A DNA stretch of 64,000 nucleotides from Apricaphanius iberus (Eukaryota > Chordata > Actinopteri > Cyprinodontiformes > Aphaniidae). Each line of letters begins with the position of its first letter. The first letter of the stretch is position 1. The notes under the pieces were generated by a model that was not told the DNA's origin, did not search any database, and saw nothing but the letters and a program-made list of their open reading frames with translations. This document shows, in pieces, positions 32,310 to 43,406 of this stretch. Location of the stretch: assembly GCA_028564705.1 (NCBI GenBank), contig JAPXFQ010000792.1, positions 405,915-469,914 of the forward strand. The letters are read 5' to 3'. The position numbers and the translations under genes were made by a program.

Positions 32310-34015
32310 TTTATTAAAAATTGTTAAACCTACTTATTATTTCGCATAATCACGTTAAATCCCAAATATGTTCAAATCCTGCAACCATACATTATCAATT
32401 TGCTAAAAATTAAGTCCTAAATTTGTGTATTGCCCTGAACCAATCTGCTACACAGACTTGGTTTGCCTGTCACAGTCATCCCCTATTTAAATTACATTTA
32501 TTTTGATTAAAAGATTTTGCTTTATATCCGGTGGTTCATTAGGTTAAAAGAGTCATAATCTGAAAAAGAATTAGCCTAGAATGTTGGTAACTGTATTAAA
32601 TTTTGCTATATCATATTCCCTTATCAATAATACTTTGGTCTCATAATATAATGTTTGTTTTTCTCTTTTCTGTGTCCTGAGTACCCCTGCAGAATGTGTT
32701 GTCCAATTAGAGATTAGTTTCTGCCAGTTACCTCAGCCTTATTTATTATCCATGTTGATAGGAGGAGTATATACCAACATTACCAAGTACGTCATTTTAA
32801 TAACATAACAATACAAATGCACCCTCTAAAATGCAAAAACTAAACTATTATCTAACATTGAAATATATGGTAAAAGTTACTTCCCGATTCCGTGTTCTTT
32901 TATTGGACATCCACTCCTTTTCGAATCTAATCCAACTGTATTGTGCTGAGAAATTATTTCACCCATCTAATTAAAAATAATCCCTGGGGAAAGAACAAAT
33001 CCATGTTATTTTGGTGCAACACCGTTGTTATTCCTGAAAACTAAACAAAAACACCTCCCTCATTGATGGATTTAAAAGCAAGAGCAGGCTCAAGACTTTA
33101 CTTTTTGTCTACAGTTCAACTGATTACTATCCATTTGCTTGTTCAACCAAATTGATTCTTTTATTTACTTATTTTATTTATCAAGTTTAAGACATACTTA
33201 TATGTCTGTGTTACTATGTCTCTTTTTAAAGACTATATTATAGTCTTTTAATTACCTTAATCCGTGAAGCACTTTGATTTATTCTTTCTGCTAGAAATCA
33301 AATACAATTCTGACTTACTTTTGATTTAGCTGTTCCATTACAATTCATCCTATCTTAAATTTAGTACATCCCTGTGGATGAAACGTAAAAATAAAGATAT
33401 CATTTAAGTAACCGTTACAGTTGTGCATTAATAAGGAATGTATCCTTTGTATTCCTTAGGTGTTGAATTTGCTATGTAAATAAAAAAAAAAATGTTCTCT
33501 CTCACCAGCCAGCAACCCCATGCTATAGGCCCAGTTCTTCCTTCCACCCAACTTTCCAAATTTTGTTCCCGGTAAATGGTGGTGTCTAACCTGGAGATAA
33601 TTCAGGGGAAGGCACAGGGGTTTCAGAGTTCAAGCAACCAGGGCCACCTTCGATCAAAAAAAAAAGAAACTCTTGTGGTTAGTTCAGCAACATTGACATT
33701 GAATCAGCAGCCTTTGATCGTCACTTCTTCAGCAGAAATTGTCCATTTTACCAGCCAAGTGGATTCACACATATTGTCCTTGAAAGTTCAGTTCAGCATG
33801 AGGAAATGTGCTCTTATTTGAGGGTGCCCCCTGCTTCACCCCTGAAAATATTCAGTCACTGGTGCCCCCCTGGTTTGGGAGCAGAGCACAAGACAGAAGA
33901 ACTTCTGCGCTGGTTGTATAGATTTTTCTTTCTTTGGCAGTTATGGCGGGCACCTGGCACTATCCGTCATCAGCCCACGCACCCCCTCCCATCACATCTC
34001 CCCAGGAACATAAAT
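32285..34015 (+). repeat. AT-rich repeat, copy 1 (within the retrovirus)
   Basis: Pairs with 43407-45312 in the same orientation. Landmarks common to both: TTGTTAAACCTACTTATTATTT near the left end, AATTAGCCTAGAATGTTG, GCAGAATGTGTTGTCCAATTA, ACATCCCTGTGGATGAAACG, CCATGCTATAGG.CCAGTTCTTCC-like and GGCGGGCACCTGGC near the right end. It contains an L2-tail-like AAGCACTTTGATTTATTC. No coding frame and no inverted ends were found. Confidence 0.8.
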
Positions 34016-36350
34016 TACATCTCAAGAATGTTATCTGAGGGGTTCTCTGTTGGCGGGATGGGAAAGACAAAAAGAGAGACAGAGAGTCCATCCTCTCAGC
34101 CTATTCAAATCAACTTTTATTTAAACTTTTTATTTTCATATTCATTAATCTCCTTCCTCAAATGCTGAATTCAAATATCTTTTCCACTCAGACTGCCTAT
34201 GTGGGCCCTATTTTACTTTTATTTTAATCAGTTATATTAGCAATAATTTCTTCAGTATTAATTCTGGTAAAAATATACTAATTTATAGGTTTGCTCTCTC
34301 CAACAGGGATGTTCATTAATCCTTATATGTCTAATTAAACTGTTGTTCTAATTAAAATAGAACATTTTAATTAATGTTTCCTGCATTTTTCATCTAATTT
34401 ATATTCTATCTCTGCTCTTCCTTCTGCTTTCTACCCTATTTTTAATAGGATCGCAGATCTGATCATTAGTGAGAATTTTCGGTTTTCTTTTGAGCTGGTT
34501 CAGACACATTCTGAACAGCGTCCTTTAAAGGTATTTTATAATCCATTGAAAAATCCTTCTTTTACTTAAAACAATAAAAATAGCAATACATCTAGACCGT
34601 TCAACATGAAAAAATGCAAATTCTTGAATTTACTATAAAAACTCCTGCTTTTGAATTCAGAACTCTTCTATTAAATCTTAAACTAAAACTTACCAAATTA
34701 GACTCGCTTAGGAGTAACTGCTTTTACTTGTTTGTTTTTAATTGTCACACGAATTATTGTCTTAATCACTGTAAATGCTTTCTTGTGTCAAATACTGAGC
34801 TTTCTTCAGCAAAATTAGTAATTGAACTAAACCTGTGTTTTTTACTTATTTGTCCCTACATTGTTGTATTTTTCTTGATTAGTTTCTTATTGTAGATGCT
34901 CATTTGTATTTTAATCATATGTACAGCACCTTAAATTGCAGTGTTGAAAGTGTTGAAAGTGTGCTATACAAGCAAAAATGTCCTGTCGCGCCTTCTTTTT
35001 TTTTTTACATTAAAACTAATTTAAATGTTATTAAGTATTTATCTTAATAGTATTTCTTAATTCCCCCTTTACCAAGCTTCTATTTTTTTTAAAATAAAAT
35101 ATTAAATCCAAATTAAACAAGACAAATCCACATTTATTTAAGTTTGACCAGGTAGCTGTTTGCGTAATTATTTAATCTCTTATGAGTTACTCCTGGTCGT
35201 GTTCAAGAGGGGTTTCCAACCCTACATCGCTCCTCCGAGCTTTTTTTATTTATTTTTTTATCTATTTTTTCATTCATAATTGATCTTAAGAGTGAATGCC
35301 CCAAGCCGAAGCTTAGTAAAGTTAAAAGGCTTTATAAACTGATGTTTAGCTTCTTATGAAGTTATTTTTATTCAGAGATTTATCAAAAAACCAAGATTCT
35401 TGAACAGAATCCGCTCGTTGCTAGCTCTCCCACTAATTCACCACAGCCGGTGGTCTGGTGCTAACTTTAGCCCCTTTTGGCTAACGTCGCTTAAAACAGT
35501 TAAACTCTACCACGAAACTACTCAACAAAATAGCAACATACCCTTCGGTAAATAGAGAACTCCACACCTCAATTTCAATTCCCATTAGCGTACTTCACAC
35601 CACTTTTTCCAGATTTTAATGTGGCACAAAATTAGACGTATCCGTCACAAATTCAGCACGGACTGAAACGCGTACCCAACATCAGTTCCGCATTTGGAAC
35701 AACGAATATTCTACTATGACTGTCCCAGACAAAACAAATGATAAATACAGAACACAAAGCACTAACTTTTAGATTGTATTAAATTATTTTATCGCTGAAG
35801 TTTAGACCAATCTGCCACAAATCCCGTAGTCTGGCTTGAGTGATTTCCCGGTGCCGGCTCCGGAAAACAACTCCGCAGACTCGGACAGACGGCACAAGCT
35901 ATAACCATTAATTTATTTATTAAAGCATATACTTAAAGCCTGTTTATTTCATCCATGCTTTTAAGCTCAAAATTATGCAAACCTTGCTCCGAGCACCGAC
36001 GTTCTCCCCACCGAGCTGGGTCAAAAATGTAAACACCCCCTTTCTCCCCACGGGAAAAAAGCTTCCACTTCGATGGCCTGTTCTAAAATGTTTATATCTA
36101 TATATTCTAGAGTGTTTAATTTCACTTATCCATTCATATATTCTTAGATAATAGTTTATACTCGAGTTTTTACTAATGATAGTCCTGTTGTAACACGAAC
36201 CCAAAAAGTTCAGCTCACCTCTCAACTTCCTGCTTTCATAGCAAGTTGAAATCTCACACACACACATACCCAGCGCTGAGATCTCTCTCACACACACCTT
36301 CTCCTCTCTTTTACATTTTACACAAAAATCATTTAGGACATTAAATCACA
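34016..36350. other. unidentified AT-rich interior of the retrovirus
   Basis: About 2.3 kb where gag should lie. I see no zinc knuckle, no major homology region and no long frame in either strand. It may be extensively decayed or replaced sequence. Confidence 0.45.
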
Positions 36351-36351
36351 C

Positions 36352-36696
36352 TTCCTCCTCGAGGAACCTTTTAACAACCTCGTTGTTAACAAAAATACAT
36401 GTGAATCAACCTCGTTGTCACTTCTATTACGCTTCAGCAACCTCGTTGCTGCTTTAAAGTACACTCAAAAAAAATTTAAATTCCTCCTCGAGGAATCGTG
36501 ATCAGCCTCGCTGTCACACCTTAACAACCTCGTTGTTAAAAAAATACATGTGAACAACCTCGTTGTCACTTTTATTACGCTTCAGCAACCTCGTTGCTGC
36601 TTTAAAGTACACTCAAAAAAAAATTTAAATTCCTCCTCGAGGAATTGTGATCAGCCTCGCTGTCCCACCATTTTTCTAATCAGTGACCTCGTCACT
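36352..36696 (-). other. array of twelve hairpins with identical three-base loops in the retroviral leader
   Basis: Each hairpin is a perfect or one-bulge palindrome around CTC on the plus strand (GAG in the element's sense). Loop positions are 36358, 36379, 36411, 36442, 36487, 36507, 36529, 36559, 36590, 36636, 36656 and 36688. The stems have five sequence types: TTCCTC (extended to AATTCCTC), TTAACAAC, GTGAACAAC, CAGCAAC and GTGATCAGC or AGTGAC, each followed by CTC and its own complement. The set repeats with a period close to 150 bases. The array lies between the primer site and the expected gag start, the usual place of a retroviral packaging signal. Confidence 0.85.
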
Positions 36697-36896
36697 TCTA
36701 CTCCACCGAGTGTTTCTCTCCACTGAGATGTTTTATAGACTTTGGATACTAGGAGGCTGACACAATCATTTTAGTAATCACCAATGAGCAGAAGAAAAAG
36801 GTCTGCTTACCTCATGTCATGCGCGCAGTTTGTGTTAGTCTCTTTTCTCCTCTGTCAGTTCTCCAATGCTACCAAGACTCCCTTTCTCAGACGAAA

Positions 36897-36914
36897 ATCC
36901 GGGTCACGGCACCA
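36897..36914 (-). promoter_or_regulatory. primer binding site, tRNA-His-like
   Basis: In the element's sense the bases three nucleotides after the 5' LTR read TGGTGCCGTGACCCGGAT. This agrees with the primer site for tRNA-His as I recall it except for one base. It fixes orientation and the LTR edge. Confidence 0.8.
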
Positions 36915-36917
36915 AAT

Positions 36918-37351
36918 TGTCGTGGTCTCAAAACGACCCCCGCGTTCAGGAGTTCGTTGGAGCTTCAAATCTTCAGTAGAGAAAAAACTGGCTGAGACTT
37001 AATTTAGTTTCACCTCTGCAGAGCGTGGAGAAGACCTGTCCCCAGCAGGCTGAGTCCCAAGCGTTCTGAAGCTCTTCTGCAGACAGGCTCGTTTTATTCA
37101 TTCAACATGGTTGCTCACAGTACATACACACCAATACATTTGCTGATTTATTTCCCCACACACACATTTCAGTTACATCTTGCGAGATAACAGGTACCTG
37201 GTGGTGCTTGATGGTGCCTGATCCTGCAGCTTCTGCTCTGAAAAACAACTCCATATATGGTACAGCATATCTCATATCAGATACTACTTCCTCTTAGGCC
37301 TTTAGCAACTTTCAGCAAGCATGAAACATTTAATCACATTAAAAATCCTCA
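36918..37351 (-). repeat. 5' LTR of the endogenous retrovirus
   Basis: Direct repeat of 29882-30311. In the minus direction it starts TGAGGATTTTTAATG and ends CCACGACA. Followed outward by TTAC and then Polinton sequence. Confidence 0.9.
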
Positions 37352-37395
37352 TTACTGGAGAGTTGTCGACTGTCCCTAAAACCATGTAAGTCATC

Positions 37396-37737
37396 ATGTC
37401 AGCGTGTTTAAAAAGAAACACACTGTTACAGAAGGCTTTATATAACTCCAGTCCCAACAAACGAAGGGAAATCTTGGCACACTGCTCTCCCGACTTTCTA
37501 CAGACTTTTTGTGAAATTGCCTTAAATATATTAAAAGGGCATATTAAACGTTCACCATCGCAATATAGCAAGCTGAAAAAACAAAAGAAAACCCTTAGAT
37601 TACAAGCTGATAAAAAGGTTGGGTTAAAAAGTAAACAAAAGCAATCATTAACCCAGACTGGTGGAATATTTCCTCCTCTCGCTGCTGTAATACTGCTCCT
37701 GAGTGATCTGATCGCCGGTGCAATTAGAAGAATTTGA
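37396..37737 (+). CDS. Polinton small basic protein, pX/core-like (uncertain function)
   Basis: 113 codons, open from ATG to stop. An N-terminal helical part (KRNTLLQKALYNSSPNKRRE, then a Cys- and Phe-rich stretch) leads to a lysine-rich segment (KLKKQKKTLR, KKVGLKSKQK) and a hydrophobic tail (FPPLAAVILLLSDLIAGAI). A basic stretch before a glycine-containing hydrophobic tail recalls the small core protein X of adenovirus-like elements; proteins of this layout are common in fish Polintons. It would bind packaged DNA. The reading frame appears unbroken. Confidence 0.6.
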   Translation: MSACLKRNTLLQKALYNSSPNKRREILAHCSPDFLQTFCEIALNILKGHIKRSPSQYSKLKKQKKTLRLQADKKVGLKSKQKQSLTQTGGIFPPLAAVILLLSDLIAGAIRRI

Positions 37738-37789
37738 CAACATCCCGAAAAAATTTTCTGATCTCCCCACATCAGCTGAGATGGCTTAC

Positions 37790-38414
37790 CCAGCCTGAAG
37801 GTTCTTCTACCATAAGACAAACGGCCCAACATGATCTTGATGAAGACATGAAGACCATATTAAACCATAGCGGTCTTACACCTTATGAAAAAATCTGAAC
37901 ATATGAGGCGCTTTTACAAAAATACCTGAATTTAGTTAAACAAGGTGAGCAAAATGACAGGCGAGTAACTTTAACGCTGCACAAGGCCCTAGAACCTTTA
38001 CCTGATAAAGGACCAGTGATAGAAGAGGAGGAGGAGGACGCGGGGATGCCGGATGTGTTAAGAACCATACCTAAACGTGAGTGGAGAAGTGCTGAATACA
38101 TCATGTGGAAACTCACAAAGGCTTGTTGGACTGGGGAATTTGTTTACAAGGGTCAGGTGATTAGAGACTTTCACATTCTGGACCTGTTAAGAAACTTGAT
38201 ACACCCTTTTAAAAGGGCTCACTCATCCCCTAAAGGATGGGGTGAATTTCTATATACCTATATATTGTCAGAGTTAAACGTCCCTTTATCAACCATCAAT
38301 AACCAGATCGCTCGTGATCAATATTTACGGATTAAATCGGACGATGGCGCATCCGTGCAGAAAAAGAAAATAGTGGTTTTGTCACCCACGCTGGTCTATG
38401 GACACAGAGACTGA
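37790..38414 (+). pseudogene. Polinton-associated protein of unknown function
   Basis: Open from 38016 to 38414, and in the same frame upstream to about 37790 with a stop near 37906. It has an acidic run (a string of E then D), PDVLRTIPKREWRSAEYIMW, a region with Lys/Trp, and a basic end (KKKIVVLSPTLVYGHRD). It lies just downstream of the core-like gene, in the same direction. I recognise it as a kind of protein seen next to these genes but know no function. Confidence 0.55.
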
Positions 38415-38636
38415 GAAGACAAAAAAGCTAAGAAAACCTGTAACCCTGTCTCCCCGCTGGAGCAGGGGTGGTGATAAAGGGGGGCTACGAGAAACAACGA
38501 AGCCACCAAAGAGGGTTGTATTATCTCCTTAGAAATAAATTAAAATGTGTACTCTGTTTTCTTCCAACTAATAATAACATTTATTTATTATTACAAACTA
38601 GTCTTACATTGTATTTATTAAAAACATGCATCAAAA

Positions 38637-39173
38637 TTAAAACATATAAAAGTCTAGGAACATCTGTAGAGAACAAGTGTTTTGTGTAAAACGATTTGAT
38701 TTTCTAGCACAGTGCTGGTATCTACTAACAAACTCTGAAACCATCGAATCGTTCTTGTAAACCTCTTCAGAATATTTGGAAATTACGTCATGCATTGAGA
38801 AACCAGCGGCCCTATGACACAGATAGAAAATGCAGTGTTGTCCGCAAACAATCGATTGGATGTCTTGAAACTGATGATCGTGGTACAATATTTTGGACAA
38901 TCTCTGTTTTAAAAAATCCAGTACACTCCGGGGGTAATGAATAAAGTTTGGTGGTGGCCCATAAGAGTCAAAAAAGCTTGCACAATTGCCTTCGTCTAAC
39001 GTTAATGCCAGCCAGTGTTCTCCGGGCATGTAAGAGGGATGGGTGTCTACGATGAAATACGCTGGGCGTTTGAATGAAGTAGAGAGCAGCGGCAGCTGGT
39101 CTGGTGCCCAGACACCACAGAACAGGTACCCGAGCAGCTTATGGAGTAATGATTCAGTTTCACGGTTGTTCAT
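38637..39173 (-). CDS. Polinton adenain-like cysteine protease
   Basis: 178 codons, open from Met to stop. It matches the adenovirus-type maturation protease fold by its catalytic spacing: His53 in GEHWLAL, Asp69 in FFDSYG, Gln103 about seven residues ahead, and Cys110 in IVCGQHC. The protease cleaves capsid precursors in adenoviruses and is predicted to do so for Polinton capsids. It starts in an ATG 15 bases after the capsid gene stop (39189), suggesting a polycistronic or adjacent late unit. It is the only Polinton gene here with all expected active residues and no break, even though its neighbours are damaged. Confidence 0.85.
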   Translation of the reverse strand: MNNRETESLLHKLLGYLFCGVWAPDQLPLLSTSFKRPAYFIVDTHPSYMPGEHWLALTLDEGNCASFFDSYGPPPNFIHYPRSVLDFLKQRLSKILYHDHQFQDIQSIVCGQHCIFYLCHRAAGFSMHDVISKYSEEVYKNDSMVSEFVSRYQHCARKSNRFTQNTCSLQMFLDFYMF

Positions 39174-39188
39174 TTTTTCACCTGGTCG

Positions 39189-40095
39189 TTAATAATAATC
39201 CACCAAGACCCTTCTTTTTGAGTCAATTTCCAAAACAGAATTGTAACAGGCATACAAAATCAGGGTTACTGTGTGTGGTAGAGCCTGTCTAAAACGGAGC
39301 TCCAATCTGATGTTCCCTGTGTGAACGGGTAATAAAGCATCAAAATCCTCGCACGCATTCAGGTTGAAGACGAATAAAGAATATCCAGAGTTAAATTCCT
39401 CTCTCGTTATGATCAAAGGCAGGTCTTTCAAATGTCTCCCAGTGGATGTGAACAAGCTGTAAAACTCTCTCACAGAAATGCTCTGATTAAAATTTGGCTG
39501 GTACGGTTTGGCAGGTATCTGTCTTCCGTCCTTACACAGAGCCAGGTCTTCCACGTCTTAATGATGAAAACTGAATGGGTTGAGTGCGCGAGTACCTGTA
39601 AATGCGTGGTGATTAACCATACTTATAACAACATACTTGGGTAATGTTCCTAAAAACAAATTTTCCTGAGTGCAGACGCGGGAATTTTCAGGAATTGAAT
39701 ACGTTTTTATATTCACCCTTGAAAGTGGGTACAAAGCATTTGGCTTTAGTAAAGCGGTCTCATGTGCCAGTCGAACCTCTGAAGACACTGAAACTTTTTT
39801 AATAAAAAGAGCCGCTCCTAAAATTTTAAGTTTGAAGGTCAAAGCCCCTGCCCCAGTCAAGCAAAACGCGCTGCTGGCTCTCATCAATTTTACTCTGAGA
39901 TCCCGAGCGTTCAAAAGAAGTTGCTCGTTGAAAAAAAATGTCCACGTGTAAAGTTCCAAGCAGGTGGACTTCCCTCGACTTTCTTGTAAATAGGACTCTT
40001 ATAGTAAGGCCGTGGTTTGGTCCGTTATCTATTACAATAGAGTTGAGAGCACCTGCTGTGTCTTTATAGAATAAACCCGCCCCAAATTGGGTTAT
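39189..40095 (-). pseudogene. Polinton major capsid protein, C-terminal half, broken
   Basis: The double-jelly-roll capsid protein related to the C. elegans F54H12.2 type. The frame 39959-39558 carries FFFNEQLLLNARDLRVKLMR and TLPKYVVISMVNHHAFTG; a single in-frame stop (39555-39557) separates it from 39554-39189, which has KPYQPNFNQSISVREFYSLF and the conserved end LDSKRRVLVDYY-like (here EIDSKRRVLVDYY). Upstream of 39959 further homology continues to about 40095 in another frame, then is lost in an insertion. The N-terminal half is not in the window. Confidence 0.8.
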
Positions 40096-41324
40096 TCCAG
40101 GGTTGACAACTTTTACTCTTTACTACTTTTGCTGGATAAACTCCTTCAATCAGGAACTGTTATCTGTATGTTTTAGAGGACCCGATGCTCCTCAGTGGAA
40201 CCTTTTCAGAATAAGACTTAGGGACAAGAGAAACAACACAATCACACAACAGAATTCTGTTTTCAATGCATAGTTGTTTTCATAGTTGAACCCACCCCGT
40301 ATTTTTTTTACAGTTTAGACTCAGTGACCTGTCTTTCCACATACACATCAATGGTCAGTAGAAGAACCACAATTTCCCATAGCTTTTTGCTTCCCCGAGA
40401 CCTTGAACAGTTCATTTGTGAGTTATGCTTCACTCCCTTTTCCTGCTTCCAAAGTATGTTAAATAGACTCAGCTTTGTTCTCCTAGCTAACCACCTGCCA
40501 GGCCAACTTACAGACACTGAGTTTTCCCACGATCACAGATTCACAAAATTCTAATTGAGTATATGACCCTTACATATGTATATGTTTTTACTACTTCACT
40601 ACATATAAAAATGTTTACCCAAATATATGTAAAGCATATAAAAGTGTTAATATTCTTCAATTCCCTCTTTTCAATCGTTCTAACACGAATGACCTACTTT
40701 CTCTGAATGTCTCCTCCAGCGTTATCTAATTTTTAAAACTGAAGATATAAATTCTGTAACTCATTTGAGAATGTAGAAAAAGTACCCTTCAAAAACAATA
40801 AATTTAATCACCTTAAAACATGAACTCTTGCATATGACACACTTATAAATGTAACTTCAAAATTCGAACTTTAGGTTAAAAATTTAAAATGTAAATAGCA
40901 AATACACTTGTAACCTTAAAATTATAATAAGGAAAAATATAAATCCCTCAATTGTTGATATACCCTCTTTTGACCTAATCCCTTATAAGTCCCTTATTTT
41001 AACTTACTCCATTAACTGGTAGCTGTAGCAATCCCCAAAAATAAACACACAGAATTAAAACCCAAAATGTAAATAGTAAGAATACGAATGTCTAAATGTG
41101 AAGACATAACTAAGTCTAACTTTTAATGTATGTTAATACTGTGGAGGAGGCCCCAGAGAAATACAATACAAATTAATACCCACAAGATAATGTGAAAACA
41201 CAATTGACTATCTGTTAACATTCTGAAACGAATCAAACTTAGAGTGTTAAGAAACCTGTGAAATAGAAGGTAGTAAGAAACCTTTAAGAAACCTTTAAAA
41301 ATGTAAAGTAAAAGTAAAGTAAGT
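40096..41324. other. AT-rich sequence without recognised features
   Basis: About 1.2 kb interrupting the capsid gene. No gene, LTR pair or inverted ends found. The 101-codon minus ORF at 41123-41428 is composition driven. Confidence 0.45.
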
Positions 41325-42230
41325 AAAACTTTATTTATACAGCACCTTTCAAGATAAAAATCACAAAGTGCTTTACAATAAAACACAACATAGGAGACAG
41401 AAAGACAAATAAAACTATTCAAAGGCAAGTTTAAAAATATGCGTTTTTAGCTGCTTTTTAAAAGAGATCAGAGTCCACAGATCTCAGGCTGAGAGGAAGG
41501 GAGTTCCATAAAGCGGAGGCCGCTGCTGCAAAGGCTCTGTCACCTTTTGTTTTCAGCTGAGTTTTCTTTATAACCAGCAGACCCTAATCAATGGATCTCA
41601 GGGACCTGCTGGGGACGTATGGCTGCAGAAGCTCTCTGATATAAAACGGGGCTTGAGCGTTCAGAGCTCTATATGCTAAAACCAGAATTTTAATATGTAC
41701 TCTGTAGTGAATAGGGAGCCATTGTAGTTCGATTAATAAAGGGGTGATATGTGAATGTTTAGGTGACCTAGTGATTAGCTTTGCAGCAGCATTCTGGACA
41801 ACCTGCAGACGTTCCAGGGATTTTTGACTTAAACAGGTAAAAACAGAGTTGCAGTAGTCGAGACGTGATGAAATGAAGGCATGAATGATCATCTCCATCT
41901 CAGATTGGGACCGAACCAATAATTTAACATGAGAGTCTAAAGACAACGTGGGGTCAAGAGTTACCCCGAGGTTCCTCACTGAGGGCTTGATAAACAAGGC
42001 GAGTGGGCCGAGACTCTCAACTACATCAAGGACAAATCTGTCAGGGGCACAAACCAGGACTTCAGTTTTTGAGTGATTTAGTTGAAGAAAGTTGTCATTT
42101 AGCCAACTCCTGACAGAATCCAAACACTGAAGCAAGATCTGTACCTTAAAAACATCCTGAGGTTTAAAAGAAATGTACAGCTGAATAATGTAATCCTTGA
42201 GTCTATCTAATCTTTCCTTTCCCTAGTTCT
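41325..42230 (-). mobile_element. L2-like LINE copy 2, 5' truncated
   Basis: Minus strand: ORF2 end 42135-41584, then a short 3' UTR ending near 41325 with AAACTTTATTTATACAGCACC and AAAGTGCTTTACAA on the plus strand. A different subfamily from the copy at 10606. Confidence 0.8.
41584..42135 (-). pseudogene. L2-like ORF2 C-terminal fragment (copy 2)
   Basis: 183 codons: LNHSKTEVLVCAP and VRNLGVTLDPTLSLDSHVK (end of the RT domain), AFISSRLDYCNSVF, LQVVQNAAAKLI, LIELQWLPIHYRVHIKIL and AQAPFYIRELLQPY. It ends early with SID then stop. The catalytic block is upstream and missing. Confidence 0.85.
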
Positions 42231-43406
42231 GGATGGTGATTTCTTTGTACTGGGGATCTATGGGACAGTCCAGGCCCCCAGGGGAACTTTTGACCTACAA
42301 CTACAGCTCAGCTATACTATCTTTCTATCTACTAGACCTTCTTTGTTTATTAATGCAAACCTTAATCCAACCTTAAAAACAACTAGCTGTTAAGAAATCC
42401 TGAAAATTAACTGATAAAAAATTCTTTAAGAAACCATCTTAGGCAGTGTTAACAATCTGCACCTGTGAATAAAAATGCTTAAAAAACCTGTAAAATAAAA
42501 AAAATTGTTAAAAGTCTATTCAGTCTTTTTGATATATTTTATCTTCTCTTCTTCTTTCTTCACTCTCGTTGTAGACCCCAATAACACTTGGCAGCTGCGA
42601 GAGCGATGTATAGAGCTGTTCAGTGTGCTTTCCAGCTTTTTTCGTTCAGCTGTTTCAGCTAGTATAATTATTATTACCATTCCCTCTTTGGAAATGGTAA
42701 TTACTCAATTAATTAATAATTTCCCCCCACAACCAATTTCTTCTGGGTGAGTCAGGCTCCGCCTCCTTTGGCTTAGCTTCAGCTCAGTGTCAGCTTGGTC
42801 AAAACCTTCCTCACCCTCTGTAGGCAGATCCCTGCGGATCCTGCTGAGTGTGCTGGGCGGTGCGGCCAGCCTCCGTCGCTGCCGTGGAGCTGCACTGCGT
42901 GTGTGTTCCCAGCTGTCATATGGAACTGGCTGAACCACTTGGACTCCTCACGTCTTCTGTTGTAGATGTAGCCACACCCCTTCGTCCCAAAGGGTTGTGG
43001 AGCTGAACCTTGGACCCCTTCAGGAGCTGTGGTCAGGGACCTGACCCGAGCCGTCAGTTGCTGTGTGCTCCTGACCTGTTGCTGAACCTGGGGGCATAAG
43101 CTTGTGAACATAAAAAAAAAAAAGTTTTTGGTCCGGGATTCTAATGAGTCTTGATGGCCATTAAAGCAATTTGGGGGGCCTGTCGCCAATAAGCCCTGTC
43201 TGCGCAGTTATGTTAGCAAATTTTGACCTTAGATTAAGATCCATACATATAAGTGAATACCAAAAGGAATCTGCAACCCCTGACCGGAGTCATCGTGAAG
43301 TATGTAATCAATCACCACCTATCCACTTAACCCAGACAGATCTTAAAAAAAAAAAATTCCCCATAACAGTTCTGACAGTAGGTAAAAACTGTCCCCAAAC
43401 CTGGCC
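42231..43406. other. unassigned sequence before AT-rich repeat copy 2
   Basis: Positions 42760-43110 are GC-richer than their surroundings and have a 136-codon minus ORF (43189-42779) with no motif I recognise; I do not call it a gene. The rest is AT-rich. Confidence 0.4.

Larger units (their letters stand above)
29882..37351 (-). mobile_element. endogenous retrovirus, minus orientation, decayed
   Basis: Two LTRs (29882-30311 and 36918-37351) in the same orientation frame 6.6 kb. In the minus direction: 5' LTR, primer site, hairpin-rich leader, unidentifiable AT-rich sequence where gag and the RT core should be, an RT-thumb to integrase remnant, a short 3' region and a purine tract before the 3' LTR. 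Gag, protease, the RT active site and envelope are not recognisable. The flanking tetramers are CTAC and TTAC, possibly a diverged 4-bp duplication. The pol remnant resembles gamma/epsilon-type fish retroviruses. It cannot be functional. Confidence 0.85.
37356..40095. mobile_element. Polinton/Maverick segment 2 (structural genes)
   Basis: Core-like protein and an unknown protein on the plus strand, protease and major capsid protein on the minus strand, meeting tail to tail near 38500. This convergent set, with polymerase B at 27.6-29.4 kb, identifies the element. It is cut at about 40095 by AT-rich sequence and LINE material. Confidence 0.8.

Noticed and set aside
34614..36297. Short ORFs in the retroviral interior as gag remnants
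   Set aside because: No zinc knuckle, capsid homology block or consistent minus frame; amino-acid content follows AT-rich composition.
36352..36696. CRISPR array
   Set aside because: Repeats are palindromes of several types with no constant repeat and unique spacer pattern, in a eukaryotic retroviral leader.
42779..43189. 136-codon minus ORF in a locally GC-rich patch, possible host exon
   Set aside because: No motif, no splice pattern that I can support, and a homopolymer run within it.
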